A DNA stretch of 37,799 nt from Sphingobium xenophagum NBRC 107872 (GTDB lineage: Bacteria > Pseudomonadota > Alphaproteobacteria > Sphingomonadales > Sphingomonadaceae), in the NCBI RefSeq assembly GCF_000367345.1, contig NZ_BARE01000043.1:1-37799 (forward strand), in the 5' to 3' direction. Of this stretch, positions 15,437-23,803 are shown piece after piece. The notes beneath the pieces were generated by a model. It was not told where the DNA came from, searched no databases, and saw only the letters and a program-made list of their open reading frames with translations. How positions within the stretch are numbered: the first letter of the stretch is position 1; the number at the start of each line of letters is the position of its first letter. The position numbers and the translations under genes are program-made.

Positions 15437-16234
15437 GTGGCACGCGAAATCACCGGATTTTCCAACCCGCTGGTGAAGCGCGTCCGATCCCTGCGCGAAA
15501 AGAAATTTCGCAAGGCCGAAGGGCTGTTTCTGGCCGAAGGCTTGCGCATCCTGACGGAAGCGCGCGAGGAAGGCGTGCTCCCTGAAATGCTGTTCCATGC
15601 CGGGTCCACCCACCCGCTGGCGATCGATCTGATCGCGGCGATGGAGGCGGCAGGCGGCGACGTCATCGAAACGTCCGCCGACATCCTCTCGAAAATCAGC
15701 GGCAAGGACAATGCGCAGGCCGTGGTCGGCGTCTATCGCGACCGGCTGACCCCGCTGGACAGGCTGGACCGCAACAGCGCCGACATCTGGATCGTCGCGC
15801 AATCGCTGCGCGATCCGGGCAATCTGGGCACGATATTGCGCACCGGCGATGCAGTGGGCGCAGGCGGGCTGATCCTGATCGACGATTGCGTCGACCCCTT
15901 CTCGGTCGAATCGGTGCGCGCATCGATGGGCGCGTTGTTCACCCAGTCGATCACCCAGGCGCGCTGGGGCGAATTCATGCACTGGTTGCGGCAGGGACCG
16001 GGCGAACTGATCGGCACCAGCCTGAAAGCCACGCAGGATTATCAGGAACCGCGCTATCAAAGCCCGTCCTTCCTGCTCGTCGGCAATGAAGCGCAGGGAC
16101 TGCCCGAATCCTACGAGGCGGAATGCGATCTGCTGGTCAAGATGCCGATGCTGGGGAAGGCCGACAGCCTGAACGCGGCGGTGGCGACCGCCGTGATGGC
16201 CTATGAACTGCTGAACCAGAAAAGAAGGGGTTGA
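15437..16234 (+). CDS. SpoU/TrmH family RNA 2'-O-methyltransferase
   Basis: The product is 265 residues. An N-terminal substrate-binding domain (about 1-95) starts with ITGFSNPLVKRVRSLREKK and has FLAEGLRIL. The SPOUT knot domain (about 110-265) shows motif 1 LRDPGNLGTILRTGDAVGA, motif 2 LLVGNEAQGLP and motif 3 KADSLNAAVATAVMAYEL. It should methylate a ribose 2'-OH in rRNA or tRNA using SAM; the nucleotide cannot be told from sequence. A GTG start at 15437 is chosen because the family begins right there. An ATG at 15365 is possible but adds 24 unconserved residues. Confidence 0.9.
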   Translation: MAREITGFSNPLVKRVRSLREKKFRKAEGLFLAEGLRILTEAREEGVLPEMLFHAGSTHPLAIDLIAAMEAAGGDVIETSADILSKISGKDNAQAVVGVYRDRLTPLDRLDRNSADIWIVAQSLRDPGNLGTILRTGDAVGAGGLILIDDCVDPFSVESVRASMGALFTQSITQARWGEFMHWLRQGPGELIGTSLKATQDYQEPRYQSPSFLLVGNEAQGLPESYEAECDLLVKMPMLGKADSLNAAVATAVMAYELLNQKRRG

Positions 16235-16236
16235 GG

Positions 16237-17538
16237 ATGGCGGGTGCGGGGGCACGGATGAGCGGCATCGGTGAAATGTGGCGGTACAAGCGGGTGCTGA
16301 CCGCCAGCCTGGTCGGCACGGCGGTCGAGTTTTACGACTTCTACATCTATGCGACCGCCGCCAGCCTGATCTTCCCCTCGCTCTTCTTTCCCTCCTCCTC
16401 TCCCACGGCGCAGCTGATGGCGTCCTATGGCAGCCTGGCCCTCGCCTTCTTCGCGCGCCCTGTGGGCGCAGCGGTGTTCGGCCATTATGGCGATCGCGTC
16501 GGGCGAAAGGCGACGCTGGTCGCATCGCTGATGCTGATGGGCGGCTGCACCCTGTTGATCGGCTTCCTGCCGACCTATGCGATGATCGGCTATTGGGCGC
16601 CGCTCATCCTGTGCGTGCTGCGCTTTGGTCAGGGCTTCGGGCTGGGCGGCGAATGGGGCGGGGCGGCCCTGCTGGCGGTGGAAAATGCGCCGCCCGGCTG
16701 GCGCGCGCGCTTCGGCATGTTCCCGCAACTCGGCGCGCCGGTCGGCTTCATCGCCGCCAACGGCCTGTTCCTGATCCTGGGGGCGCTGCTCAGCGAACAG
16801 GATTTCCTGGCCTGGGGCTGGCGCTTGCCATTTCTGGGCAGCGCCGTGCTGGTGATATTGGGCCTGTGGGTGCGGCTCAAACTCACCGAAACCCCGGAAT
16901 TTGCCGCTGCGCAAAAGGAAACGCCGCCGCCCGCCGTACCGCTCGCCACCCTGCTTTCCACCCATCTGGGCGCGGCGATCGCCGGCACCTTTGCCTGCGC
17001 CGCCTGCTTTGCGGTCTATTATATCGCCACCGCCTTTGCGCTTGGTTACGGCACCACCGCGCTGAAGATCGACCGGGAAATCTTCCTCGCCATCCAGTTG
17101 GGGGCCATCCTGTTCATGGCAGCCAGCATCATCCTGGCCGGATGGTGGGCCGACCGCAGCAGCCCCACCACTGCCCTGGCCTGGGGCTGTGTAGGTACGG
17201 TCGGGATGGGGCTTGTCTTTGGTCCGCTGATGGGCACCGGCGCGCTGCTGCCCATCTTCGTGGCGCTCAGCCTCGCGCTCTTCATGATGGGCTTCATCTA
17301 CGGCCCGCTGGGCGCCTATCTGCCTGCCCTCTTCCCGATCCAGTTGCGCTACACCGGCGCGTCCTTCGCCTTCAATCTCGGCGGCATCATCGGCGGTGCG
17401 CTGGCCCCGATCGTCGCGACCTGGCTGATCGGGGCGCAGGGCGTTGCGCTCGTCGGCCTCTATATGTCGCTGGCCGCGTTGATCAGCCTGGGCGGCCTGT
17501 GGTGGACCAGCCGCGGGCGCAGCTTGCCGGATCACTGA
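16237..17538 (+). CDS. MFS transporter of the metabolite:H+ symporter (MHS) type
   Basis: The product is 433 residues with 12 hydrophobic segments. Family marks are the first-helix motif GTAVEFYDFYIY, loop 2-3 GHYGDRVGRKATL, and RFGQGFGLGGEWGGAALL in helix 4, all typical of ShiA/ProP/KgtP relatives. The substrate is probably an organic acid, osmolyte or aromatic compound; it cannot be narrowed down. AAGGGG lies six bases before the ATG at 16237; a second ATG at 16258 is a plausible alternative start. It begins three bases after the SpoU/TrmH gene and is probably cotranscribed with it. Confidence 0.9.
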   Translation: MAGAGARMSGIGEMWRYKRVLTASLVGTAVEFYDFYIYATAASLIFPSLFFPSSSPTAQLMASYGSLALAFFARPVGAAVFGHYGDRVGRKATLVASLMLMGGCTLLIGFLPTYAMIGYWAPLILCVLRFGQGFGLGGEWGGAALLAVENAPPGWRARFGMFPQLGAPVGFIAANGLFLILGALLSEQDFLAWGWRLPFLGSAVLVILGLWVRLKLTETPEFAAAQKETPPPAVPLATLLSTHLGAAIAGTFACAACFAVYYIATAFALGYGTTALKIDREIFLAIQLGAILFMAASIILAGWWADRSSPTTALAWGCVGTVGMGLVFGPLMGTGALLPIFVALSLALFMMGFIYGPLGAYLPALFPIQLRYTGASFAFNLGGIIGGALAPIVATWLIGAQGVALVGLYMSLAALISLGGLWWTSRGRSLPDH

Positions 17539-17555
17539 CAAACAGCGTTAATTCA

Positions 17556-17580
17556 GGCTTTACCATGTCGTGGCAAAGCC
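17556..17580 (+). other. Imperfect hairpin before the DUF4402 gene
   Basis: GGCTTTACCA pairs with TGGCAAAGCC, with one mismatch and a five-base loop, six bases before the DUF4402 start codon. It has no T-run. It could end MFS transcription weakly or affect access to the next start. A chance match is possible. Confidence 0.4.
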
Positions 17581-17586
17581 GGTCGG

Positions 17587-18078
17587 ATGACGATCCGACG
17601 CCTGATCCTGGCTGCCAGCATGATGCTGGCACTGGCGACCGCCCCGGTCGCCAGTGCTGCGCCTGCGACCGGCGGGTCCAGCGCGACGATATTGGGCGCG
17701 CTGCGGATCGAGAAAACGAGCGATCTCAATTTCGGGCAATTGGCGGTGCCCGGCCAGCCGGGCGTCGTGCGGATCCGCGCCGACAATAGCCGCGTGTGCA
17801 GCAACGGGCTGGTCTGCATGGGCAGCGCCAGCGCGGCGGCCTTTACCCTGAATGGGCGGCCAAATGAGCGGGTGGAAATCAGTCTCGACAAATCGACGGT
17901 GAACCTGACCAACGCGGCTGGCAACCGCATATCGGCCAGCCTCAGCCAGTCCCATTCGCACATCCGCCTGAACGGGGGCGAAGCGGTGTTCCAGATTTTC
18001 GGCACGCTACAGGTCCGCGCCAATCAGGCGCCCGGCGCCTATCGCGGCAGTTTCAGCGTATTGGTCCAATATGATTGA
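17587..18078 (+). CDS. DUF4402 domain secreted protein
   Basis: The product is 163 residues. A clear signal peptide (MTIRR, then a hydrophobic core, with a likely cut after VASA near residue 24) precedes a DUF4402 domain (PF14352). The family start IEKTSDLNFGQLAVPG and the end GAYRGSFSVLVQYD are recognisable. DUF4402 proteins are beta-rich and resemble pilin-like subunits, and are often found near chaperone-usher genes, but none are nearby here. Two cysteines (VCSNGLVC) could form a disulfide. The ATG at 17587 gives the signal peptide directly, although the ribosome site is poor. It converges on the GNAT gene, with 12 bases between stops. Confidence 0.82.
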   Translation: MTIRRLILAASMMLALATAPVASAAPATGGSSATILGALRIEKTSDLNFGQLAVPGQPGVVRIRADNSRVCSNGLVCMGSASAAAFTLNGRPNERVEISLDKSTVNLTNAAGNRISASLSQSHSHIRLNGGEAVFQIFGTLQVRANQAPGAYRGSFSVLVQYD

Positions 18079-18090
18079 CCGCACGGCCGG

Positions 18091-18618
18091 TCAGGCAACA
18101 GCCTTGCGCATCAGCATCATCGGCACGCCGCTATCCTCAAAAGCGCGCACGTCGACAAAGCCGAAACTGCGATAGAGCGGCGCGCCCGCCAATGTGGCGG
18201 ACAATTCCAGCGCAGCAAAACCTTCCGCCCGGGCCGCGGCCTGGCAAAGCGAGAGGACCAGCGTACCCACGCCTTTGCGGACATGGTCGGGATGGGTGTA
18301 CATCGCCCGCACCTTCGCCGCCTCCGTCGCCGGATCGAGCAGTCGGTCGTCACGCCCCGCGCTGTGATTGCCGCCATAGGCTGTCGCGCGACGGCTCCAG
18401 CCGCCACAGCCCGCGATCGCATCCCCCACCTCCACCACGAAATAGGTGCCGTCGGCGATCAGGCGGCTGTCCAGCCCCATGAAGGCATGGCTGGCCTGCA
18501 CCTGATCCGGCGTCAGGAACGGCCGTTGCAATTCATCGATCGCCCGCCGCATCAACGCGGCAAGCGCGGGTTCGTCAGTCAGCGTGGCAAGGCGGTGGGT
18601 CAGAGTGCCAGTCATCAT
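18091..18618 (-). CDS. GNAT family N-acetyltransferase
   Basis: The product is 175 residues. The acetyl-CoA binding motif A is seen as VRAMYTHPDHVRKGVGTLVL (about 107-126), with the RKGVGT loop. Motif B is PLYRSFGFVDV (about 152-162). This fold transfers acetyl groups from acetyl-CoA to an amine; the acceptor is unknown. Two adjacent ATGs (18618 and 18615) are possible starts; AGAGG precedes them. It follows the TonB-dependent receptor gene on the same strand after a hairpin terminator, so it may have its own promoter or be transcribed by read-through. Confidence 0.87.
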   Translation of the reverse strand: MMTGTLTHRLATLTDEPALAALMRRAIDELQRPFLTPDQVQASHAFMGLDSRLIADGTYFVVEVGDAIAGCGGWSRRATAYGGNHSAGRDDRLLDPATEAAKVRAMYTHPDHVRKGVGTLVLSLCQAAARAEGFAALELSATLAGAPLYRSFGFVDVRAFEDSGVPMMLMRKAVA

Positions 18619-18638
18619 GAGCGCCTCTTGAAACAGCA

Positions 18639-18666
18639 AAGGCCGGCCCCGCAAGAGGCCCGGCCT
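18639..18666 (-). terminator. Hairpin terminator after the TonB-dependent receptor gene
   Basis: On the minus strand, AAGGCCGGGCC pairs with GGCCGGCCTT across a short loop, followed by TTTGCTGTTT, a weak T-run. It lies 18 bases past the receptor stop codon. Confidence 0.65.
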
Positions 18667-18684
18667 TCACCTGTCAGAACCGGA

Positions 18685-21360
18685 TCAGAATTTGAAACCG
18701 ACCTTGCCGTACCAGAAGCCACCGTTGAAGCCGAACGGCGAGACGTCAGGATAGATGTCGCCAGTAAAGCGCCCCCCGGTCGATGCATAGACCGGACCCA
18801 GCGTCCCTTTGGTGTTGGAATATTTGTCGGGATAATTGCTGAACAGATTCTGCACCCCGACGCTCAGCGTGAAATTGTCGTTCACTTCATAGCTGGTTTC
18901 AAAGTCGAACACGAATTCGCTGCCGAAAGTCTGCGACACCGGACCATCATCCGTCTGGGTATATTTGCCGTACCAGTTCATCCGCGCCAGCACGGACAAG
19001 GGGCCGCTGCTCCAGTTTTCGGTCAGGATGAGGCGGGTCTTTGGCAGGGTCTTTTCCAGCTGGGCGACACGGACATCGGACACGATCGTCGGATCGCGCG
19101 CGATCACTTTGGTCTTGTTATAGTTGAACGCCAGCGTCGTGTTGAAAATGCCCATGGTTTCGGTCGCAAAGCGATAGCTGCCGACGACATCGACGCCCTG
19201 GGTGCGGGTATCGAAGGCGTTGGTCAGGAACTGCACTTCGTTGACGGTCGCATAGTTGGCCAGCCCCAGCGACTGAAGCGTGGGCCGCTGCGCATCGTCG
19301 ATCACGAACGTGCCCGATGTGCCGATACGGTCCTTCACCTTGATGTTGTAATAATCGACCGACAGGGTGAAGCCGGGTGCGGGCGTGAACACGGTGCCGA
19401 GCGAGAAGCTGACCGATTCTTCCGGCTTCAGGGGCGTCGCGCCCAGGAACGCGGCGACCGGGCTGGTGACCGGCAGCGTCATCGATTCGATTGCATTGGG
19501 ATTGCCGGGGTTGAACCCGGTCGCGATGCTGCTGCTGTTGACCTGCCCCGGCGTGGGCGCACGGAAGCCCGTCGCCACCGTGCCGCGCAGCGCCACGACG
19601 TCGGGCACCACGGCATAGCGGGCTGAAAATTTGCCGGTGGTCGAATTGCCGAAGTCGGACAGATGTTCGTAGCGGCCGGCAATGCCGAAAGAGAGCTGAT
19701 CGGTGACGTCCCCTTCGATGTCGATATACAATCCCTTGGAATTGCGCGCGCTTTCGCCCGCAATCGCCGGGCCGTAACCGGGAAAGCCATTGGCGCCGAC
19801 GGGCAGGGCGACCGACAATTGCGTGCCATCCGCGTTCAGCACCGGCGTGCCGTCCTGATGAAACACCAGATTGCCGGTATAAGGCCCGATCGCCCAGGAC
19901 GGCTGGTCACCCAGGCCCAGTTCATAGGATTCGCGGAAATATTGGCCGCCAAAGGCGATCGTGACGGGGCTGGCGAAACCGACTTCCCAGGGATAGCTGA
20001 AGTCCGCGTTGAACAGCGTTTCGCGCTGTTGCAGCTTGCCGAGGTAAAATTCGTTCGGCGACGCGATGCCCAGCGACGGGTTCATCGTGCCATTCATCGT
20101 ATAGCGCAGGGTCGACTGGCCGTAGCTTCCCGAGATATCGTAATTCAGGCCGAAACCGAATGTGCCCTTATAGCCGAGCGTGCCCGAAATATCGTCGATC
20201 TTGCCGAAGAAGATCGGCGTGAAGCCGCCGGGATAGACGCAACTCCAATTCTGGACCAGCGGGTCGGAACAGGTGGCAACCTTGGTATAGTCGCGCGTGG
20301 TGACTTCATAATCGTTGGGCGCATAGACATTACCGCCCGCCGCGCCCGTCTGAATGCCGGGCAGCATATTGTTGAAGTCGGTGAAATAGTCGTTGAAGAT
20401 GCCATTCTTGCCGAAACTGTTGCCTTCAATGTCCACGCCCGACGTATTGACCGACTGGCGATAGTTGAAGCTTTCTTCCTGGAAGCTGTGGCCATAATTG
20501 CCGAAGAAATAGATGGAGCTTTCGCCCAGATCAAAGCCGCCATTGACGAAGAAGCGATAGGATTCCATCGCCGGGTTGCCGTAGCGCTGCGCCAGCTTGG
20601 GCACGCCGATCGTCGGCTGCTCCTGCGCCAGCAGATGCGCGCCAGCGCGGGTCACGCCCCGGCTGGTCTTGCCCGCATTCACATATTCGCCGCTGATGTT
20701 GATGAAACCAGCATCGCCCAGCTTGAACCCGCCATTGAGCGCGAGCTGATAATCCTCACCATCGCCACGATAATATTGGCCATAGCGGGCATAGCCCGAA
20801 AAACCGTCCGTATCGTCGCGCAGCGTCATGTTGATGACCCCCGCGATCGCGTCGGACCCATATTGCGCCGACGCGCCGTCACGCAGCACTTCGACCGCGC
20901 GGATCGCAATCGCGGGCACCTGCGCCAGATCGGCGGAATGCGCGCCCGCCGATTGCGCGTTGGCGCTGATCTGGACCAGCGCGGAACGATGCATCCGCTT
21001 GCCGTTGATCAGCACCAGCGTCTGGTCGGGGGCAAGGCCGCGCAGGTTGGGCGGCCGAACGAAGGAGGAGCCATCGCCGATCGCGTAGCGCGCGACGGAG
21101 AAGGAGGGGACGAGATTCTGGATCACCTGATTCATGTCCGCCGTGCCCTGCTTTTGCAGTTCGACGCCGGAATAGACGTCGATCGGCGTCGGCGATTCCG
21201 CGACGGTGCGGTCGGTGCGACGCGTGCCGGTGACGATGATGGTCTGGCCGGGCGCGTCCTCGACAGCGGCCTGCGGCGCGGCGTCCTGCGCCAGAACGGG
21301 CATCGAATAGAGCAGCGCAACGGCTATGGCGCCGCGCGAAATCAGTCCCTGATATGTCAT
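18685..21360 (-). CDS. TonB-dependent outer-membrane receptor
   Basis: The product is 891 residues. A signal peptide (about 1-24, ending VLAQ) is followed by a possible TonB box near IIVTGTRR (41-48), a plug domain (about 55-170, with LRGLAPDQTLVLINGKRMHRS), and a long beta-barrel ending in the aromatic KVGFKF that barrel-assembly machinery recognises. Such receptors import siderophores, cobalamin, glycans or other large ligands using TonB energy. No ligand-specific neighbour such as a FecR, a sigma factor or a hydrolase is adjacent, so the substrate is unknown. The ATG at 21360 has AGGGGG upstream. The gene is probably monocistronic. Confidence 0.93.
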   Translation of the reverse strand: MTYQGLISRGAIAVALLYSMPVLAQDAAPQAAVEDAPGQTIIVTGTRRTDRTVAESPTPIDVYSGVELQKQGTADMNQVIQNLVPSFSVARYAIGDGSSFVRPPNLRGLAPDQTLVLINGKRMHRSALVQISANAQSAGAHSADLAQVPAIAIRAVEVLRDGASAQYGSDAIAGVINMTLRDDTDGFSGYARYGQYYRGDGEDYQLALNGGFKLGDAGFINISGEYVNAGKTSRGVTRAGAHLLAQEQPTIGVPKLAQRYGNPAMESYRFFVNGGFDLGESSIYFFGNYGHSFQEESFNYRQSVNTSGVDIEGNSFGKNGIFNDYFTDFNNMLPGIQTGAAGGNVYAPNDYEVTTRDYTKVATCSDPLVQNWSCVYPGGFTPIFFGKIDDISGTLGYKGTFGFGLNYDISGSYGQSTLRYTMNGTMNPSLGIASPNEFYLGKLQQRETLFNADFSYPWEVGFASPVTIAFGGQYFRESYELGLGDQPSWAIGPYTGNLVFHQDGTPVLNADGTQLSVALPVGANGFPGYGPAIAGESARNSKGLYIDIEGDVTDQLSFGIAGRYEHLSDFGNSTTGKFSARYAVVPDVVALRGTVATGFRAPTPGQVNSSSIATGFNPGNPNAIESMTLPVTSPVAAFLGATPLKPEESVSFSLGTVFTPAPGFTLSVDYYNIKVKDRIGTSGTFVIDDAQRPTLQSLGLANYATVNEVQFLTNAFDTRTQGVDVVGSYRFATETMGIFNTTLAFNYNKTKVIARDPTIVSDVRVAQLEKTLPKTRLILTENWSSGPLSVLARMNWYGKYTQTDDGPVSQTFGSEFVFDFETSYEVNDNFTLSVGVQNLFSNYPDKYSNTKGTLGPVYASTGGRFTGDIYPDVSPFGFNGGFWYGKVGFKF

Positions 21361-21622
21361 CAAAAAAGCCCCCTAATTTCTCTTTTGCAGAGGCCTTCTC
21401 GACATCCCGTCCCTTTCCCGACTTTTTCCACCCAACAAGGTTACAGATCACCGCGCCCGAAACCGCGAGTTTCAGTGCAACATCGTTCAGCAACATTTGG
21501 AAACGTTAGGCTGACACAAATCCACTATGGGCGGAATGGCCCTTTTTTGGGCCTGCGCAAATCCGGTCAGGCTCGTGTCGGGCGGAGACTTCCGCCGCAG
21601 GGTCAAATATTTGTAACATATA
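21361..21622. other. Non-coding stretch between the receptor gene and rplS
   Basis: No convincing gene was found here. It must hold the receptor promoter on the minus strand. Visible structure: a small GGCCC-TTTTTT-GGGCC hairpin at about 21538-21553, and the short direct repeat GCAACAT (21477-21499). No clear operator or riboswitch was recognised. Confidence 0.5.
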
Positions 21623-21655
21623 GAAAAAGGCGGCAGTCCATTGGACCACCGCCTG
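21623..21655 (-). terminator. Intrinsic terminator of the rplS operon
   Basis: AGGCGG (21628-21633) and CCGCCT (21649-21654) pair, with further pairing of TCCA/TGGA inside. T-runs follow on the minus strand, and also in part on the plus strand. It lies 38 bases after the rplS stop codon. Confidence 0.85.
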
Positions 21656-21692
21656 TTTCTTTTTTACAACTGTCAAGAATTGATTTTTACAA

Positions 21693-22061
21693 TCAACCCT
21701 CGGTGCGCACGTCGCGGCGTTCGGCGATGCGCGCGCGCTTGCCGGTGCGGCCGCGCAGATAATAGAGCTTCGCACGACGCACGACGCCGCGGCGGACGAC
21801 GACGATCGAATCGAGGTTGGGCGAATAGAGCGGGAACACGCGCTCCACGCCTTCGCCGAACGAAATCTTGCGGACGGTAAAGTTGGAGCCCATGCCCTTG
21901 TTCGAACGCGCGATGCACACGCCTTCATAATTCTGGACGCGGCTGCGGTCGCCTTCGACGACCTTCACGCCGACGCGCAGCGTGTCGCCGGGGCGGAAAT
22001 CGGGAATGTCCTTGGCCAGGGCGGCAATGCTTTCCGCCTCGATCTGCTGGAGGATGTTCAT
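21693..22061 (-). CDS. rplS: 50S ribosomal protein L19
   Basis: The product is 122 residues, normal for L19, which sits at the subunit interface of the ribosome. Conserved segments are the [19 protein letters not shown] start, [13 protein letters not shown], the basic [21 protein letters not shown] and the [17 protein letters not shown] end. It follows trmD by six bases as the last gene of the rpsP-rimM-trmD-rplS order and is followed by a strong terminator. Confidence 0.98.
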   Translation of the reverse strand: MNILQQIEAESIAALAKDIPDFRPGDTLRVGVKVVEGDRSRVQNYEGVCIARSNKGMGSNFTVRKISFGEGVERVFPLYSPNLDSIVVVRRGVVRRAKLYYLRGRTGKRARIAERRDVRTEG

Positions 22062-22067
22062 GAAACG

Positions 22068-22805
22068 TCAGTCCTTCAAGTCGCGTTGCGCGCCAGAGGG
22101 CGACTGGACCCGAACGCCGATGTGACGTTCCCAAAGGTCCGGCCGCCGTGACCGTGTATCGACCTCCGCCTGTTGTTTCCGCCAGGCGGCGATCTTCGCA
22201 TGATCCCCCGATCGCAACACTTGCGGGATCGTGCGCCCCTCCCATTCGACTGGTCGGGTATAGTGCGGATATTCGAGCAGCCCCGTTTCAAAGGACTCCT
22301 CCACCCCACTGGAAGCCGCGCCCATTACACCGGGAAGCAGCCGGACGCAAGCATCCAGCAGCATCAGCGCGCCCATTTCCCCGCCCGACAGGATGATGTC
22401 GCCCATGCTGACCTGCTCGATCGGCCGGGCGTCGAAGATTCGCTCGTCAAACCCCTCGAATCGCCCGCATAATATCGTCGCGCCGGGACCATCGGCCAGC
22501 GCGCGGACACGCGCCTGGGTAATTGGCGCGCCGCGCGGGGTCATGGCGATGACCGGCAGGTCGGGCCGCTGCGCAATCGCATGATCGACCGCGCGCGCTA
22601 TGATGTCCGCACGCAGCACCATGCCCGCGCCACCGCCTGCTGGCGTATCATCGACCGTGCGGTGCCTGTCGGTGGCAAAATCGCGGATCTGGATCGGCGC
22701 ACAGGACCAGCGCCCTTCCGCCAGCGCCCGCCCCGCCAGCGACACGCCCAACGGCCCCGGAAACATCTCCGGGTAGAGCGTCAATATCTGCGCGGAAAAG
22801 CTCAT
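22068..22805 (-). CDS. trmD: tRNA (guanine-37-N1)-methyltransferase TrmD
   Basis: The product is 245 residues, the expected length. TrmD methylates G37 of tRNAs with a G at position 36 and prevents frameshifting. Visible motifs are [13 protein letters not shown] (about 53-65), [12 protein letters not shown] (about 111-122), and the trefoil-knot segment [15 protein letters not shown] (about 132-146), which binds SAM. The ATG at 22805 was chosen because [15 protein letters not shown] is the conserved start. It overlaps the small membrane protein gene upstream by four bases. Confidence 0.97.
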   Translation of the reverse strand: MSFSAQILTLYPEMFPGPLGVSLAGRALAEGRWSCAPIQIRDFATDRHRTVDDTPAGGGAGMVLRADIIARAVDHAIAQRPDLPVIAMTPRGAPITQARVRALADGPGATILCGRFEGFDERIFDARPIEQVSMGDIILSGGEMGALMLLDACVRLLPGVMGAASSGVEESFETGLLEYPHYTRPVEWEGRTIPQVLRSGDHAKIAAWRKQQAEVDTRSRRPDLWERHIGVRVQSPSGAQRDLKD

Positions 22806-23074
22806 CGCCGGCGCGCACGCAGCCAGGCCGCCGACACCCCGCCCGCCAGGCACAGCGCACCACAGGCCAGCAGCGCCAGTCCGATGGCGCTCAGCAGGTC
22901 GGCAAAGGGGCGCTCAGGATGGATCAGGCCGGGCAGCAGCACCAGCAGCGGCACGGGGCACACCAGTCCGAACGCCGCCGCCAGCTTCGCGCCCCGCGAC
23001 CAGCCAAGCCCGAACAGCCGCCAGCCAGCGGCCAGCATCGCAAGGAGATAGAGGGCGGTAAGGATCTGAGCCAT
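22802..23074 (-). CDS. Small two- to three-helix membrane protein
   Basis: The product is 90 residues, mostly hydrophobic, with segments at about 3-20, 28-50 and 62-85 and a basic C-terminus (RARRR). No family is recognised. Its last bases overlap the trmD start (ATGA), so it is translationally coupled to trmD and probably fixed in this operon. It sits between the vapBC pair and trmD, where most bacteria have no gene. Function unknown. Confidence 0.7.
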   Translation of the reverse strand: MAQILTALYLLAMLAAGWRLFGLGWSRGAKLAAAFGLVCPVPLLVLLPGLIHPERPFADLLSAIGLALLACGALCLAGGVSAAWLRARRR

Positions 23075-23083
23075 GATCGCCGC

Positions 23084-23131
23084 TTAGGCGATGCGGGCGG
23101 CAGCGTCCAGTTCCCGGCGGAAGGGAAGCAT
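23084..23131 (-). other. 15-codon frame coupled to vapC, possible gene remnant
   Basis: ATG at 23131 shares one base with the vapC stop (TGATG) and opens a frame MLPFRRELDAAARIA ending in TAA at 23084. The composition looks protein-like. The same frame runs upstream through the vapC end as RGLDAL. It may be the tail of a gene cut by the vapBC insertion, a tiny coupled peptide, or chance. Confidence 0.3.
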
Positions 23132-23505
23132 CAGCGCGTCCAGTCCTCGATTTGCAGGCCGGCTATGTCGGCAAAGTCGGCTGCGCTGCGGGTTACCAGT
23201 GCGGCGTCCAGCGACAGGGCATGTGCCGCAATCAGACGGTCGAAACTGCCGCGCCGAAAGGGAAGCGCCGCATAAGCCTGCGCAGCCGCCTCGTCGAAGG
23301 GAAGAATAGCGATCTCCGCGACAAAGGCCGCCAGTACATCGGGCGGCGGCGGCTTGCCCCGCACCGTCCCATAGGCCAGTTCCGCATAGGTGATGGACGA
23401 TATGAAGAGGCTGCCAGCCGCCTGCTCCGCCATCCGGGCAATCAGCGACGGATAGATGCCGGTAAAGACATAGATGCAGCTATTGGTGTCCAGCAGCCGC
23501 ATCAT
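23131..23505 (-). CDS. vapC: VapC-type PIN domain toxin
   Basis: The product is 124 residues, one PIN domain. The acidic metal-binding residues are in place: D6 in LLDTNS, E42 in TYAEL, D89 in FDRLIAAHAL, and D110 in SAADF. VapC toxins are ribonucleases that often cut initiator tRNA, rRNA or other tRNAs; the target here is unknown. The ATG at 23505 overlaps the antitoxin stop by four bases, so both proteins are made from one message. The pair lies inside the rimM-trmD interval. Full motifs suggest an active toxin. Confidence 0.92.
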   Translation of the reverse strand: MMRLLDTNSCIYVFTGIYPSLIARMAEQAAGSLFISSITYAELAYGTVRGKPPPPDVLAAFVAEIAILPFDEAAAQAYAALPFRRGSFDRLIAAHALSLDAALVTRSAADFADIAGLQIEDWTR

Positions 23506-23771
23506 GCCCCGGACGCATCACGACCCATCAGGTGCCAATCGCGGGGACTGTCATCGAAATCCTCGCGCGACAACGGCTCCAGCCATGGTGCCTTGCCCGC
23601 GAATTTGCTGACATCGATCTTGCGCTCGTTCTGAGCTGGCTCGAACGTGAAGCGGCCATGATCCTCGCGCAGGGTCATTTCGGCCCCTTCCTTGAAGCCA
23701 AGAGCCTTGGGCAGACGCAAGGCCAGGCTGTTGCCCGACTTGAAAATCTTGGCCTTATACTCTTCGCTCAT
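23502..23771 (-). CDS. vapB: VapB-type antitoxin, AbrB/MazE-like DNA-binding domain
   Basis: The product is 89 residues. The N-terminal swapped-hairpin domain shows AKIFKSGNSLALRLPKALGF (residues 7-26), typical of VapB/MazE antitoxins. The C-terminal half, with WLEPLSREDFDD, should wrap around and inhibit VapC. The dimer normally binds its own promoter, and a palindromic pair lies 12 bases upstream of the start. GGAGATCCGCG precedes the ATG. It overlaps vapC by four bases. Confidence 0.9.
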   Translation of the reverse strand: MSEEYKAKIFKSGNSLALRLPKALGFKEGAEMTLREDHGRFTFEPAQNERKIDVSKFAGKAPWLEPLSREDFDDSPRDWHLMGRDASGA

Positions 23772-23782
23772 CGCGGATCTCC

Positions 23783-23803
23783 GTATATACGTTCAGTATA
23801 TAC
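23783..23803 (-). promoter_or_regulatory. Putative vapBC operator: doubled 8-base palindrome
   Basis: GTATATAC occurs twice (23783-23790 and 23796-23803), separated by GTTCA, 12 bases ahead of the vapB start codon. Each half is itself a perfect palindrome, as expected for two antitoxin dimers. The last base is the third base of the rimM stop codon. It is AT-rich, unlike its surroundings. No binding data exist. Confidence 0.75.

Noticed and set aside
15311..15711. N-terminal extension of the AI-2E protein up to 15711
   Set aside because: The added 134 residues are unconserved, lie antisense to the methyltransferase gene, and the ATG at 15309 has a strong ribosome site.
16201..17541. A 446-codon open frame on the minus strand
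   Set aside because: Antisense to the MFS transporter; low-complexity Q, R, G and H content typical of a shadow frame.
19663..21762. A 699-codon open frame on the plus strand
   Set aside because: It runs antisense to the TonB-dependent receptor gene, has a composition typical of GC-rich shadow frames (rich in R, A and H with no domains), and the minus strand product is clearly real.
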